From the NCBI RefSeq assembly GCF_002553505.1, contig NZ_PDCP01000038.1:1-59774 (forward strand): a stretch of 59,774 bases of DNA. The letters run 5' to 3'. The notes below the pieces were generated by a model. That model did not search any database. It saw nothing but the letters and a program-made list of their open reading frames with translations, and had not been told where the DNA came from. This document shows, piece after piece, positions 50,829 to 59,519 of this stretch; position 1 is the first letter of the stretch, and each line of letters starts with the position of its first letter. Source of the DNA: Mycolicibacterium agri. GTDB taxonomy: Bacteria > Actinomycetota > Actinomycetes > Mycobacteriales > Mycobacteriaceae. Made by a program: the position numbers and the translations under genes.

Positions 50829-51671
50829 GCGTTTGATCTCGGCGATGACCCGGTCGGGGTACTCGGTGAGGTCCAGCCAGGTGAAGCGCAGCACCTGCCA
50901 ACCCATGAGCATCAGGGCGTTTTGGCGCTTGCGGTCGATCTGGAATTCCTCAGGCCCACTGTGATAGGCGAAGCCGTCGGCCTCGAGAGCGATCTTCGCG
51001 TCGGGAAAGCCGACGTCGACGCGGTAGCCGCCCACCCGATGGTTGGCCTTCCAACCTGTGATGCGTGCCGATTTCAAAATTGCGATCAACAGTCGCTCGG
51101 CTACAGAGCGGGCGCCGTCGTCGGCGGCCTGTAGCAGGATGCGGGCGGCTGGCGAGCCGTAACGACCCTTGTTGCGAAGGTGCGCGTTCCACAGCGAGCG
51201 TAGATCGACGCGCTGCTGCAACGCCGAATCCATGATCTTGGCGCCGCCGCGCTGGCGGACCGACGCCTCGACAATGGTCAATGGTAGTGCTGTGACGCGC
51301 AGGCCATTTCGCTGCACAATGTCGGCTTGTTGAAGGTCTCTTCGCCGAACCCGGCACCCGGGATGGCATCTGCCATGACTGTTTCGTGGGACTGTCACCT
51401 CGACGAGGTCGGGTGCGTACTTGGTCAACCCATGCCACCATGCGGCGGCCAGCCCGCTCGCGGCCGCTTGGCTTCCATAGCCCCATACCGAACTGCGAAT
51501 GCGCGCGGCATCGTCGAACGGCCGGTCGTCGACGAAGTACACCCCTTTCGCGCACCGTCGCCAATGGCCGGATTGAACGCGGCGCTTGACGGCGTCGCTG
51601 CTGAGGCCGATGCAGCGGGCTTGTTCCAGCGTGATGACGCCGTCATGTCTGCGCAGTAGATCGTCGAGCAC
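50811..51671 (-). CDS. AbiEi-like N-terminus plus DUF559 nuclease-like domain
   Basis: 286 residues from GTG 51671. Residues 1-55 (LLRRHDGVITLEQARCIGLSSDAVKRRVQSGHWRRCAKGVY) form the winged-helix domain seen in AbiEi-type antitoxins. The middle resembles AbiEi_4 sensors. The C-terminus (about 180-285) is a DUF559/Vsr-related PD-(D/E)xK domain: VAERLLIAILKSARITG, YRVDVGFPDAKIALEADGFAYHSG, RKRQNALMLMGWQVLRFTW. The Asp...Glu-Ala-Asp pattern fits the catalytic core. Such genes are multicopy in mycobacteria and of unknown use. This one is bracketed by two copies of a 53-bp palindrome, the first of which codes its last residues (AISAR). Confidence 0.85.
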   Translation of the reverse strand: MLDDLLRRHDGVITLEQARCIGLSSDAVKRRVQSGHWRRCAKGVYFVDDRPFDDAARIRSSVWGYGSQAAASGLAAAWWHGLTKYAPDLVEVTVPRNSHGRCHPGCRVRRRDLQQADIVQRNGLRVTALPLTIVEASVRQRGGAKIMDSALQQRVDLRSLWNAHLRNKGRYGSPAARILLQAADDGARSVAERLLIAILKSARITGWKANHRVGGYRVDVGFPDAKIALEADGFAYHSGPEEFQIDRKRQNALMLMGWQVLRFTWLDLTEYPDRVIAEIKRAISAR

Positions 51672-51714
51672 ATCAGGGTTTGACGCGAGAGGACCCGCGA
51701 CGGTTCCTCCTTGT

Positions 51715-51767
51715 GCGATTTCGGCGCGCTAACGTGCGCTGAGCGCCGTTTAGCGCGCCGAAATCGC
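51715..51767. repeat. 53-bp palindromic repeat, copy 2
   Basis: Same sequence and direction as copy 1 apart from one base (A instead of T just after the left arm). Arms at 51715-51730 and 51752-51767. It lies 44 bases upstream of the DUF559 start and ends at the stop of the next minus-strand gene, again marking a gene end. A CTCCTT stretch precedes the left arm of both copies. Confidence 0.92.
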
Positions 51768-52387
51768 TAGGTACGGCGCCGGGCGATGCCTGCGGCGCGT
51801 AATTCCAATGCGGCCAGGCCGCTGATCGCCGTGTCGTCCTGGCGACGCCAGGCCCCTACGGGGTCGGCATTGACGGCGACGAGCTTCGCCAGCGGCCGGT
51901 TCGCCAGCGCCCGCAGCGCCAGCAACTGCTCGCCTGCCGGCGTCGCCGCCAGCGTCAGCGCCACCCACTTGCGCCGGAAGAACCGCAACCGCAGCACCAG
52001 CCACGGCATCGCGATCGCCAGGATCGGCGGCGCGGCCACCGCGAGCGCCAACAGCCACGCCAGCCAACTCGCCGTCGTGTTCAACTGCTCACCGGCGCCC
52101 GCGATATCGCGGGCGAAGCCACCGGCGGCCGTCAGCGGCGCGCTCAGGGCGTCGCCGACCAGCGGCACCTTGTCGGCATTCTCGCCCGCGGAATCGAGAT
52201 TGCCCGCGATCCCGGTGGCGCCGTTCTGCACGTCGGCGCCGAACTCGGCGATGGTCGCGACTGCGGCATGCACCGCCATGCCGACCACGACCCAGATCGC
52301 TATCCAGACCGCGATGACGATGTCGGCGATCAGCTGACCGAACAGCCGCGCGGGCGTTGTGGCGTAGGGCACATACCTCGAAGTCAT
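51767..52387 (-). CDS. Conserved membrane protein (Rv0779c-like)
   Basis: 206 residues from ATG 52387, the length I recall for Rv0779c. Two transmembrane helices (about 17-42, LIADIVIAVWIAIWVVVGMAVHAAVA, and about 105-130, WLAWLLALAVAAPPILAIAMPWLVL) flank an extracytoplasmic loop; a basic cytoplasmic domain follows (FFRRKWVALTLAATPAGEQLLALRALANRPL). Function unknown. An ATG at 52408 is a possible longer start. It diverges from purC with a 40-bp gap. Confidence 0.82.
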   Translation of the reverse strand: MTSRYVPYATTPARLFGQLIADIVIAVWIAIWVVVGMAVHAAVATIAEFGADVQNGATGIAGNLDSAGENADKVPLVGDALSAPLTAAGGFARDIAGAGEQLNTTASWLAWLLALAVAAPPILAIAMPWLVLRLRFFRRKWVALTLAATPAGEQLLALRALANRPLAKLVAVNADPVGAWRRQDDTAISGLAALELRAAGIARRRT

Positions 52388-52427
52388 GCCGTCGATCCCA
52401 GCACACATCGACCGTTAGGCTGGCCGG

Positions 52428-53321
52428 ATGCGCCCCGCTCTGTCCGATTACCAGCACGTGGCCAGCGGCAAGGTCCGCGAGATCTATCGCATCGACGATG
52501 ATCACCTGCTGTTCGTCGCCAGCGACCGCATCTCGGCGTTCGACTACATCCTCGCCAACGAGATACCCGACAAGGGCCGCATCCTCACCGCGATGAGCGT
52601 GTTCTTCTTCGACTTCGTCGAGACGCCGAACCACCTCGCGGGCCCAGCCGACGACCCCCGTATCCCGGGCGAGGTGCTGGGCCGCGCGCTGGTGGTGCGC
52701 AAGCTCGACATGATCCCCGTCGAGTGCGTCGCGCGCGGTTACCTCACGGGCTCCGGCCTGCTGGACTACCAGGCCACCGGCGCGGTCAGCGGTATCGCCC
52801 TGCCGCCGGGGCTGACCGAGGCGAGTAAATTCGAGACGCCGCTGTTCACCCCGGCCACCAAGGCCGAACTCGGCGCGCACGACGAGAACATCTCGTTCGC
52901 CGACGTGATCGAGATGGTCGGCGCCGAGCGCGCCAACGAACTGCGCGACCTCACCCTGCAGACGTATCGTCGCGCCGCCGACCACGCGTTGACGAAGGGA
53001 ATCATCATCGCCGACACCAAGTTCGAATTCGGCGTCGACGAGCACGGCCGGCTCGTGCTGGCCGACGAGATCTTCACGCCGGACTCGTCGCGCTACTGGG
53101 CAGTCGACACCTATAAGGAGGGCGTCGTGCAGCCCAGCTTCGACAAGCAGTTCGTCCGCAACTGGCTGACCAGCCCCGAGTCGGGCTGGGACCGCGGCGG
53201 GGATGATCCACCGCCGCCGCTGCCGGACGACATCGTCACCGCCACCCGCGAACGCTATATCGAAGCCTACGAGCGCATTTCGGGGCTGTGCTTCGCCGAC
53301 TGGATCGGACCCGAGGCATGA
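52428..53321 (+). CDS. purC: SAICAR synthase PurC
   Basis: Phosphoribosylaminoimidazole-succinocarboxamide synthase: joins aspartate to CAIR with ATP. 297 residues from ATG 52428. Family motifs GKVREIY, VASDRISAFDYIL, VECVARGYLTGSG, IIIADTKFEFG, LADEIFTPDSSRYW and YKEGVVQPSFDKQFVRNWL. Its stop overlaps the ptrB start (ATGA). Third purine gene in the window, alternating with unrelated genes as in M. tuberculosis. Confidence 0.97.
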   Translation: MRPALSDYQHVASGKVREIYRIDDDHLLFVASDRISAFDYILANEIPDKGRILTAMSVFFFDFVETPNHLAGPADDPRIPGEVLGRALVVRKLDMIPVECVARGYLTGSGLLDYQATGAVSGIALPPGLTEASKFETPLFTPATKAELGAHDENISFADVIEMVGAERANELRDLTLQTYRRAADHALTKGIIIADTKFEFGVDEHGRLVLADEIFTPDSSRYWAVDTYKEGVVQPSFDKQFVRNWLTSPESGWDRGGDDPPPPLPDDIVTATRERYIEAYERISGLCFADWIGPEA

Positions 53322-55462
53322 GCCAAACACCCGTACCACCCGTCGCGAAACGGGTCGAGCACCGCCGCGAGCACCACGGCGACGTCTTCATCGACCCGTA
53401 TGAATGGCTGCGCGACAAGGACAACCCCGAGGTCATCGAATACCTCAAGGCCGAGAACGCCTACGCCGACAAGATGACCGAACACCTTGCTCCGTTGCGG
53501 CAGAAGATCTTCGATGAGATCAAGGCCCGCACCAAGGAAACCGACCTGTCGGTGCCCGTCCGGCGCAACGACTGGTGGTATTACGCGCGCAGTTTCGAGG
53601 GCAAGCAGTACCACGTGCACTGCCGCTGCCCGGTCGCAGGTCCCGACGACTGGACGCCGCCGCAGTTCGACGAGGACACCGACATCCCCGGTGAGCAGGT
53701 GCTGCTCGACGAGAACGTCGAAGCTGAAGGCCACGAGTTCTTCGCGTTGGGTGCCGCCACCGTCAGCATCGACGCCAATACGCTGGCCTACTCCGTCGAC
53801 GTCGTCGGCAACGAGCGATACACCCTGCGGTTCAAGGACTTACGCACGGGCGAACTCTACGACGACGAGATCGTCGGCATCGGCGCAGGCGCCACCTGGG
53901 CCGCCGACAACCGGACCATCTACTACACGACGCTTGACGATGCATGGCGGCCCGACACCGTGTGGCGTCACCGCGTCGGTGCGGGTCTGCCCGCCGAGCG
54001 GGTGTATCACGAACCCGACGAACGCTTCTGGCTCGCGATCGGACGCACCCGCAGCGACAAGTACATCTTCATCGCCGCGGGCAGCGCCGTGACCTCGGAG
54101 GTCCGCTACGCCAACGCGGCGGATCCCGGCGCCGAGTTCACTCCGGTGTGGCCGCGACGCGACCTCGTCGAGTACTCCGTCGAGCATGCCGTCGTCGGCG
54201 GCGAGGACCGCTTCCTGATTCTGCACAACGACGGCGCAGTGAACTTCACGCTCGTCGAGGCTCCGGTCGCCGACCCCACCGCGACCCGCACACTGATCGA
54301 ACACCGCGACGACGTCCGCCTCGAAGCCGTCGACGCGTTCGTCGGCCACATCGTGGTCAGCTATCGGCGCGAGGCGTTGCCGCGTATCCAGTTGTGGCCG
54401 CTCTACGCGCAGGGCGAGTACGGCCGTCCGGAGGAGTTGACCTTCGAGTCGGAACTGATGTCGGCGGGCCTGGCCGGCAACCCCAATTGGGACTCGCCCA
54501 AGCTGCGCGTCGGGGCGACGTCGTACGTCACGCCGGTGCGCATCTACGATATCGACCTCGCCACCGGCGAGCGCACGCTGCTGCGCGAACAGCCCGTGCT
54601 TGGCGACTACCGCCCCGAGGACTACGTCGAACGTCGTGACTGGGCCGTCGCCGATGACGGCGCACGCGTGCCGATATCGATCGTCCACCGCGTCGGTCTT
54701 CAATTCCCCGCTCCGACACTGCTTTACGGCTACGGAGCCTACGAGTCGTGCGAGGACCCGCGGTTCTCCATCGCCCGGCTGTCGCTGCTGGACCGCGGAA
54801 TGGTGTTCGCCGTGGCGCATGTGCGCGGCGGCGGCGAGCTCGGCCGGCCGTGGTACGAGCACGGCAAGCTGCTGGAGAAGAAGAACACGTTCACCGACTT
54901 CATCGCGGTGGCACGACATCTCATCAACACCGATGTCACCCGGCCGGAGAACCTCGTCGCGCTCGGCGGCAGCGCGGGCGGTCTGCTGATAGGGGCGGTG
55001 GCCAACATGGCGCCGGAGTTGTTCGCCGGCTTCCTTGCGCAGGTGCCGTTCGTCGACGCGTTGACGACGATCCTGGACCCGTCGCTTCCGCTCACCGTCA
55101 CCGAGTGGGATGAGTGGGGAAACCCGTTGGCCGACAAAGAAGTCTACGAGTATATGAAGTCGTACTCGCCGTACGAGAACGTCGAGGCCAAGGACTATCC
55201 GCCGATACTGGCGATGACGTCGCTCAACGACACCAGGGTGCTGTACGTGGAACCGGCGAAATGGGTTGCGGCACTTCGACACACCAAGACCGACGCCAAC
55301 CCCGTCCTGTTGAAGACGGAGATGAGCGCCGGCCATGGCGGGATCAGCGGCCGCTACGAGCGGTGGAAGGAAGTGGCGTTCCAGTACGCGTGGCTACTGG
55401 ACACTGCCAAGGCCAACCACGAGGGCGGCGCCTACGAAGACGAGCTGCTCGAGGGTTCGTAA
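53318..55462 (+). CDS. ptrB: Oligopeptidase B / prolyl oligopeptidase-family peptidase PtrB
   Basis: Serine peptidase of 714 residues: an N-terminal seven-bladed beta-propeller (about 70-400) gating a C-terminal alpha/beta hydrolase (about 430-700). Catalytic Ser in ALGGSAGGLLIG, Asp in SLNDTRVLYVEP, His in MSAGHGGISGR; DFIAVARHLI and HVRGGGELGRPWYE are also typical. Cuts small peptides, after Arg/Lys in the oligopeptidase B group. It is a single open frame here, whereas in M. tuberculosis H37Rv it is annotated as two pieces (ptrBa, ptrBb). The 3' end overlaps the DoxX gene by 69 bases on the other strand. Confidence 0.94.
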   Translation: MSQTPVPPVAKRVEHRREHHGDVFIDPYEWLRDKDNPEVIEYLKAENAYADKMTEHLAPLRQKIFDEIKARTKETDLSVPVRRNDWWYYARSFEGKQYHVHCRCPVAGPDDWTPPQFDEDTDIPGEQVLLDENVEAEGHEFFALGAATVSIDANTLAYSVDVVGNERYTLRFKDLRTGELYDDEIVGIGAGATWAADNRTIYYTTLDDAWRPDTVWRHRVGAGLPAERVYHEPDERFWLAIGRTRSDKYIFIAAGSAVTSEVRYANAADPGAEFTPVWPRRDLVEYSVEHAVVGGEDRFLILHNDGAVNFTLVEAPVADPTATRTLIEHRDDVRLEAVDAFVGHIVVSYRREALPRIQLWPLYAQGEYGRPEELTFESELMSAGLAGNPNWDSPKLRVGATSYVTPVRIYDIDLATGERTLLREQPVLGDYRPEDYVERRDWAVADDGARVPISIVHRVGLQFPAPTLLYGYGAYESCEDPRFSIARLSLLDRGMVFAVAHVRGGGELGRPWYEHGKLLEKKNTFTDFIAVARHLINTDVTRPENLVALGGSAGGLLIGAVANMAPELFAGFLAQVPFVDALTTILDPSLPLTVTEWDEWGNPLADKEVYEYMKSYSPYENVEAKDYPPILAMTSLNDTRVLYVEPAKWVAALRHTKTDANPVLLKTEMSAGHGGISGRYERWKEVAFQYAWLLDTAKANHEGGAYEDELLEGS

Positions 55463-55843
55463 CGGCAGGTGCGTCGTCATCGACTTCGGCGGCGACGGCA
55501 TCCGCGCGGCATATACGTTGGCCGGGAACATGACCAGCATCAGCACGGCCAATGACACGGCGGCGGCCGGCCTGGCCGGCGGATACAGCAGCCCGGCCGC
55601 GCCGAGCAGTTCGAGCACCCCGGTGATGGTGACCAGTAGCGTCGGCGCCGGCAGCCGCGGCGGCACGATCGCGATCATGTCGCGGCGCAGCGGGTTGACG
55701 AAATGCGCGACGCCGGTGACGACGAGCATCGTCGCCAAGCCGACAGCGATCGCGGTGGGCCAGCCGTCGACGTAGTCCAGGCCCAGCCAGCCGGCCAGCC
55801 GGGCGGCGAGTGTTCCGAGGACGAGGGCGATGAGTGGTGCCAT
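55394..55843 (-). CDS. DoxX-family membrane protein
   Basis: 149 residues from ATG 55843 with four transmembrane helices (about 1-20, 30-48, 68-86, 92-108) and a loop NPLRRDMIAIVPPRLPAP; GVAHFVNP and TGVLELLGAAGLLYP are typical of DoxX/DoxD-like membrane proteins, which link to thiol redox or quinone pools. Divergent from a TetR gene with repeated operators between them. The C-terminal 22 codons overlap ptrB antisense. Confidence 0.87.
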   Translation of the reverse strand: MAPLIALVLGTLAARLAGWLGLDYVDGWPTAIAVGLATMLVVTGVAHFVNPLRRDMIAIVPPRLPAPTLLVTITGVLELLGAAGLLYPPARPAAAVSLAVLMLVMFPANVYAARMPSPPKSMTTHLPLRTLEQLVFVGAALVVGLGSVQ

Positions 55844-55854
55844 GACGGACTCCC

Positions 55855-55907
55855 AATCTAGACAGTGGCAAGATGCACGTAGGCAACAATCTAGGCACTG
55901 TCAAGAT
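55855..55907. promoter_or_regulatory. Duplicated operator in the DoxX/tetR divergent promoter
   Basis: Two 20-bp sites, AATCTAGaCAgTGgCAAGAT (55855-55874) and AATCTAGgCAcTGtCAAGAT (55888-55907), identical at 17 of 20 positions and 33 bases (about three helical turns) apart. Each is also a rough palindrome around CAsTG, and on the minus strand the second contains a TTGACA that could be the DoxX -35 element. A TATGAT at 55915-55920, seven bases before the tetR ATG, suggests a near-leaderless tetR transcript. Confidence 0.7.
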
Positions 55908-55926
55908 TCCAAGTTATGATCGGTAC

Positions 55927-56493
55927 ATGAGCAGCGGCAGGGCGACGTATCACCACGGCGATCTACGGGCCACGATCCTGGCCCATGCGGCGGTGCTGGT
56001 CGCCGAGCGCGGCGCCGACGGCCTGTCGCTGCGTGAGCTCGCCCGCGCCGCCGGGGTGTCGCACGCGGCGCCTGCGCATCACTTCACCGACCGCCGTGGG
56101 CTGTTCACGGCGCTGGCGACCGAGGGCTTCCGCATGCTCGCCGACGCACTGAAAGACGCGCGGCCGGACTTCCTCGATGCGGCGTTGGCCTACGTCCGGT
56201 TCGCCATCGCCCATCCGGGCCACTACGCCGTCATGTTCGACAAATCGCTGTACAACGCCGCCGACGCCGACCTCGTCGCCGCCGAAACCGCGGCGGGCAA
56301 TGAGCTTGCGGCGGGCGTGAGGACCCTCGACGATCCGCGCGCCAAGCAGGACCCGCAAGCCGCCGCGCTCGCGGCTTGGTCTCTGGTGCATGGCTTTTCG
56401 CTGCTGTGGCTCAACGGCGCCATCGAGGCTGACCCGGACAAGGACACCGACCCGATCGTGCAGCGGGTCGCGGGCATGCTGTTCGGGACCTAG
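55927..56493 (+). CDS. TetR-family regulator of the DoxX gene
   Basis: 188 residues from ATG 55927. Begins RATYHHGDLRATILAHAAVLVAERGADGLSLRELARAAGVSHAAPAHHFTDRRGLF, a typical TetR HTH (about 25-55) of the subgroup with TetR_C_13/WHG-like ligand domain (PGHYAVMFD, AAWSLVHGFSLLWLNGAI). Faces the DoxX gene across two operator-like repeats and probably represses both. An earlier frame start at 55873 lies within the operators and is unlikely. Confidence 0.9.
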   Translation: MSSGRATYHHGDLRATILAHAAVLVAERGADGLSLRELARAAGVSHAAPAHHFTDRRGLFTALATEGFRMLADALKDARPDFLDAALAYVRFAIAHPGHYAVMFDKSLYNAADADLVAAETAAGNELAAGVRTLDDPRAKQDPQAAALAAWSLVHGFSLLWLNGAIEADPDKDTDPIVQRVAGMLFGT

Positions 56494-56530
56494 CCGTGCG
56501 CCCTGCGCCGGCATCGGTATTCTGCGGGGC

Positions 56531-57028
56531 ATGACGGATCAGCCCATCGCCGACATTCCACTCACCACCCTCGACGGCAAGCCGACCACGCTGGGAAAGC
56601 TCGCCGACGGCGCCGCGTTGGTCGTCAACGTCGCCTCGAAATGCGGCCTGACACCGCAATACAGCGGGCTGGAGAAGCTGGCGCAGGATTACGGCGACCG
56701 CGGGCTGACGGTGATAGGCGTGCCGTGCAACCAGTTCATGGGCCAGGAGCCCGGCAGCGCCGAGGAGATTCAGACCTTCTGCTCGACCACCTACGGGGTG
56801 ACGTTCCCGCTGCTGGCCAAGACCAACGTCAACGGGCCGGATCGGCACCCGCTGTTCGCCGAGTTGACGAAGACGCCCGACGCCGATGGCGAAGCCGGCG
56901 ACGTGCAGTGGAACTTCGAGAAATTCGTGATCGCACCCGACGGCACAGTGGTGAAACGGTTCCGCCCGCGCACTGAACCCGATGCGCCAGAGGTCATCGA
57001 GGCCATCGAAGCCGTCTTACCGCGGTAG
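56531..57028 (+). CDS. Glutathione peroxidase-family (thioredoxin-dependent) peroxidase
   Basis: 165 residues from ATG 56531. Gpx fold with peroxidatic Cys38 in NVASKCGLTPQY, Gln68 in PCNQFMGQEPG, Trp-Asn in VQWNFEKF and a likely resolving Cys84 (TFCSTTYG). Mycobacteria make no glutathione, so it should use thioredoxin or mycoredoxin to reduce peroxides. Lies 37 bases after the TetR stop on the same strand and may be coexpressed with it, a possible redox link to DoxX. Confidence 0.93.
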   Translation: MTDQPIADIPLTTLDGKPTTLGKLADGAALVVNVASKCGLTPQYSGLEKLAQDYGDRGLTVIGVPCNQFMGQEPGSAEEIQTFCSTTYGVTFPLLAKTNVNGPDRHPLFAELTKTPDADGEAGDVQWNFEKFVIAPDGTVVKRFRPRTEPDAPEVIEAIEAVLPR

Positions 57029-57095
57029 CCGAAAAGGCAACCGCTGTAAGGCTCTTCGCAACCGTCGAGACATCTGGCATTGCCACAATGCCGGT

Positions 57096-57800
57096 GTGGC
57101 TGGACAACTCATCGTCTCGATATCGGGCATCAGTCGCCATACCCTGCCCGACGTCGCGGCGTTCTGCGCGGAACTGGACGGGCGGGGCGTGCCGTCGTCA
57201 CTTCTCGTTGCGCCCCGCCTGAAGGGCGACTATCGGCTTGATCACGATGCAGGCACCGTCGCGTGGCTCACCGCGCGGCGCGCTCGCGGCGACGCCATCG
57301 TGCTGCACGGCTTCGACGAGGCCGCGACGAAGAAGCGCCGCGGCGAGTTCGCGACGCTGCCCGCGCATGAGGCGAATCTGCGGCTGATGGGCGCCGACCG
57401 CGTCCTCGAACACGTCGGCCTGCGGACCCGACTGTTCGCGGCACCCGGCTGGACGGTGTCGCAGGGCACGGTGACTGTACTGCCGCGCAACGGCTTTCGG
57501 CTCCTCGCCGGTCTGGCTGGCGTTTCCGATCTGGTGCGACGGACCACGGTGCGCGCGCGGGTGCTCGGCATCGGCGAGGGTTTCCTGTCGGAGCCGTGGT
57601 GGTGCCGCACGCTGGTGCTCGCCGCCGAGCGCACGGGCCGTCGCCGAGGGATCGTCCGGGTGGCCGTCGCCGCCAGGCACCTGCGCAAGCCTGGGCCGCG
57701 TCAGGCCGTGATCGACGCCGTCGACCTGGCGCTGATGCATCGCTGCGTGCCGACGGTCTACGAGTGGCGGCCGTATCCGGCTTTGACCGACGCGGCATGA
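57096..57800 (+). CDS. DUF2334 / polysaccharide-deacetylase-like protein (Rv0784-like)
   Basis: 234 residues from GTG 57096. LIVSISGISRHTLPDVAAFCAELDGRGVPSSLLVAPR, then AIVLHGFDEA and RLFAAPGWTVSQGTV, follow the NodB-like barrel of DUF2334 proteins; a His in LHGFDE and an Asp in LDHDAGT could be metal ligands. A basic middle (RTGRRRGIVRVAVAARHLRKPGPR) precedes the C-terminal helix. Substrate unknown. Followed after 21 bases by the FAD-dependent dehydrogenase, the same order as Rv0784-Rv0785. Confidence 0.82.
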   Translation: MAGQLIVSISGISRHTLPDVAAFCAELDGRGVPSSLLVAPRLKGDYRLDHDAGTVAWLTARRARGDAIVLHGFDEAATKKRRGEFATLPAHEANLRLMGADRVLEHVGLRTRLFAAPGWTVSQGTVTVLPRNGFRLLAGLAGVSDLVRRTTVRARVLGIGEGFLSEPWWCRTLVLAAERTGRRRGIVRVAVAARHLRKPGPRQAVIDAVDLALMHRCVPTVYEWRPYPALTDAA

Positions 57801-57821
57801 AAGACCGCTACATTGGCGGCC

Positions 57822-59465
57822 ATGGCTGATGCTGATGCAATCGTGGTCGGTGCGGGGTTGGCGGGCCTGGTAGCCGCCTGTGAACTGGCCGAACGTGGCC
57901 GTCGGGTGTTGATCGTCGACCAGGAGAACGCGAACAACCTCGGTGGGCAGGCGTACTGGTCGTTCGGCGGCCTGTTCTTCGTCAACAGCCCCGAACAGCG
58001 CAGGCTCGGCATCCGCGACAGCCACGAATTGGCGCTTCAGGACTGGCTGGGCACGGCGGGCTTCGACCGCCCCGAGGATCACTGGCCGCGGCAGTGGGCG
58101 CACGCCTACGTCGACTTCGCCGCCGGGGAGAAGCGCAGTTGGTTGCGGGCCCGCGGGCTGCGGACCTTCCCGCTCGTCGCGTGGGCCGAGCGCGGCGGCT
58201 ATGACGCCCGCGGCCACGGCAATTCGGTGCCGCGCTTCCACATCACCTGGGGGACCGGGCCCGCGATCGTCGAGATCTTCGCCCGGCGGCTGCTGGGTAA
58301 CGACAAGGTGAGGTTCGCATACCGCCACCGCGTCGACGAACTGATCGTCGCCGACGGTGCGGCGGTCGGCGTGCGCGGCGTCGTCCTGGAGCCCACGAAC
58401 GCGGCGCGCGGCGTGGCGTCGTCACGAAACACCGTAGGGGAGTTCGAATTTCGCGCCCAGGCCGTCATCGTCGCCAGCGGCGGCATCGGCGGCAACCATG
58501 ACCTGGTCAAGCAGAACTGGCCGAAGCGGATGGGCCGTGTGCCCGAACAGTTGCTCAGCGGCGTGCCCGCGCACGTCGACGGCCGGATGATCGGCATCAG
58601 CGAGTCGGCCGGCGCACACGTCATCAACAGCGACCGGATGTGGCACTACACCGAGGGCATCACGAACTACGACCCGATCTGGCCCGAGCACGGAATCCGG
58701 ATTCTGCCCGGTCCGTCGTCGCTGTGGCTCGACGCCACCGGCAAGCGACTGCCCGCGCCGCTGTATCCGGGCTTCGACACCCTCGGCACGCTCGAGCACA
58801 TCGCCCGAACGGGCCAGGACTACACGTGGTTCATCCTGAACGCCCGCATCATCTCCAAGGAGTTCGCGCTGTCCGGGCAGGAGCAGAACCCCGACCTGAC
58901 CGGGCGCAGCGTGCGCGATGTGCTGTCGCGCGTCAAGCCGGGCCCGCCTCCGCCGGTGCAGGCGTTCGTAGACAAGGGCGTCGACTTTGTCAGTGCAAGG
59001 ACGTTGCGCGAGTTGGTATCTGCGATGAACGAGATTCCCGACGTGATGCCGTTGGATTACGCCGCCGTGGAGGAGGAGGTCACCGCGCGCGACCGCGAGG
59101 TAGCCAACCGGTTCACCAAGGACACGCAGATAATGGCGATCCGCGCGGCCCGCGGCTACGTCGGCGACCGCTTCTCCCGCGTCGTCGCTCCACACCGCTT
59201 GACCGACCCCAAGGCCGGACCGCTGATCGCGGTGAAACTGCACATCCTGACGCGAAAGACATTGGGCGGCTTGGAAACCGATCTGGACTCGCGCGTGTTG
59301 CGCGGCGACGGCAGCGTGGTCGAAGGGCTCTATGCGGCTGGAGAGGCGGCCGGGTTCGGCGGTGGCGGCGTGCACGGCTATCGCTCGCTTGAGGGCACGT
59401 TCCTCGGCGGCTGCATATTCTCCGGCCGATCGGCGGGGCGGGCGGCCGCGCGCGACACCGCCTAA
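57822..59465 (+). CDS. FAD-dependent dehydrogenase, KstD/fumarate-reductase-like (Rv0785-like)
   Basis: 547 residues from ATG 57822. N-terminal Rossmann loop VVGAGLAGLVAACELAERG with Asp/Gln after the second strand (LIVDQE), NNLGGQAYWSFGG, and the C-terminal FAD segment LYAAGEAAGFGGGGVHGYRSLEGTFLGGCIFSGRSAG. This is the FAD_binding_2 family that includes 3-ketosteroid-delta1-dehydrogenases. The Tyr residues of the KstD active site cannot be assigned by eye, so the steroid role is inference. It is the last intact gene before the IS fragment. Confidence 0.88.
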   Translation: MADADAIVVGAGLAGLVAACELAERGRRVLIVDQENANNLGGQAYWSFGGLFFVNSPEQRRLGIRDSHELALQDWLGTAGFDRPEDHWPRQWAHAYVDFAAGEKRSWLRARGLRTFPLVAWAERGGYDARGHGNSVPRFHITWGTGPAIVEIFARRLLGNDKVRFAYRHRVDELIVADGAAVGVRGVVLEPTNAARGVASSRNTVGEFEFRAQAVIVASGGIGGNHDLVKQNWPKRMGRVPEQLLSGVPAHVDGRMIGISESAGAHVINSDRMWHYTEGITNYDPIWPEHGIRILPGPSSLWLDATGKRLPAPLYPGFDTLGTLEHIARTGQDYTWFILNARIISKEFALSGQEQNPDLTGRSVRDVLSRVKPGPPPPVQAFVDKGVDFVSARTLRELVSAMNEIPDVMPLDYAAVEEEVTARDREVANRFTKDTQIMAIRAARGYVGDRFSRVVAPHRLTDPKAGPLIAVKLHILTRKTLGGLETDLDSRVLRGDGSVVEGLYAAGEAAGFGGGGVHGYRSLEGTFLGGCIFSGRSAGRAAARDTA

Positions 59466-59519
59466 CTCCGGCGGCCTCCGGCGAGCAGAAGCAAATGTCC
59501 GCCCGTGCCTGGGGCGATT

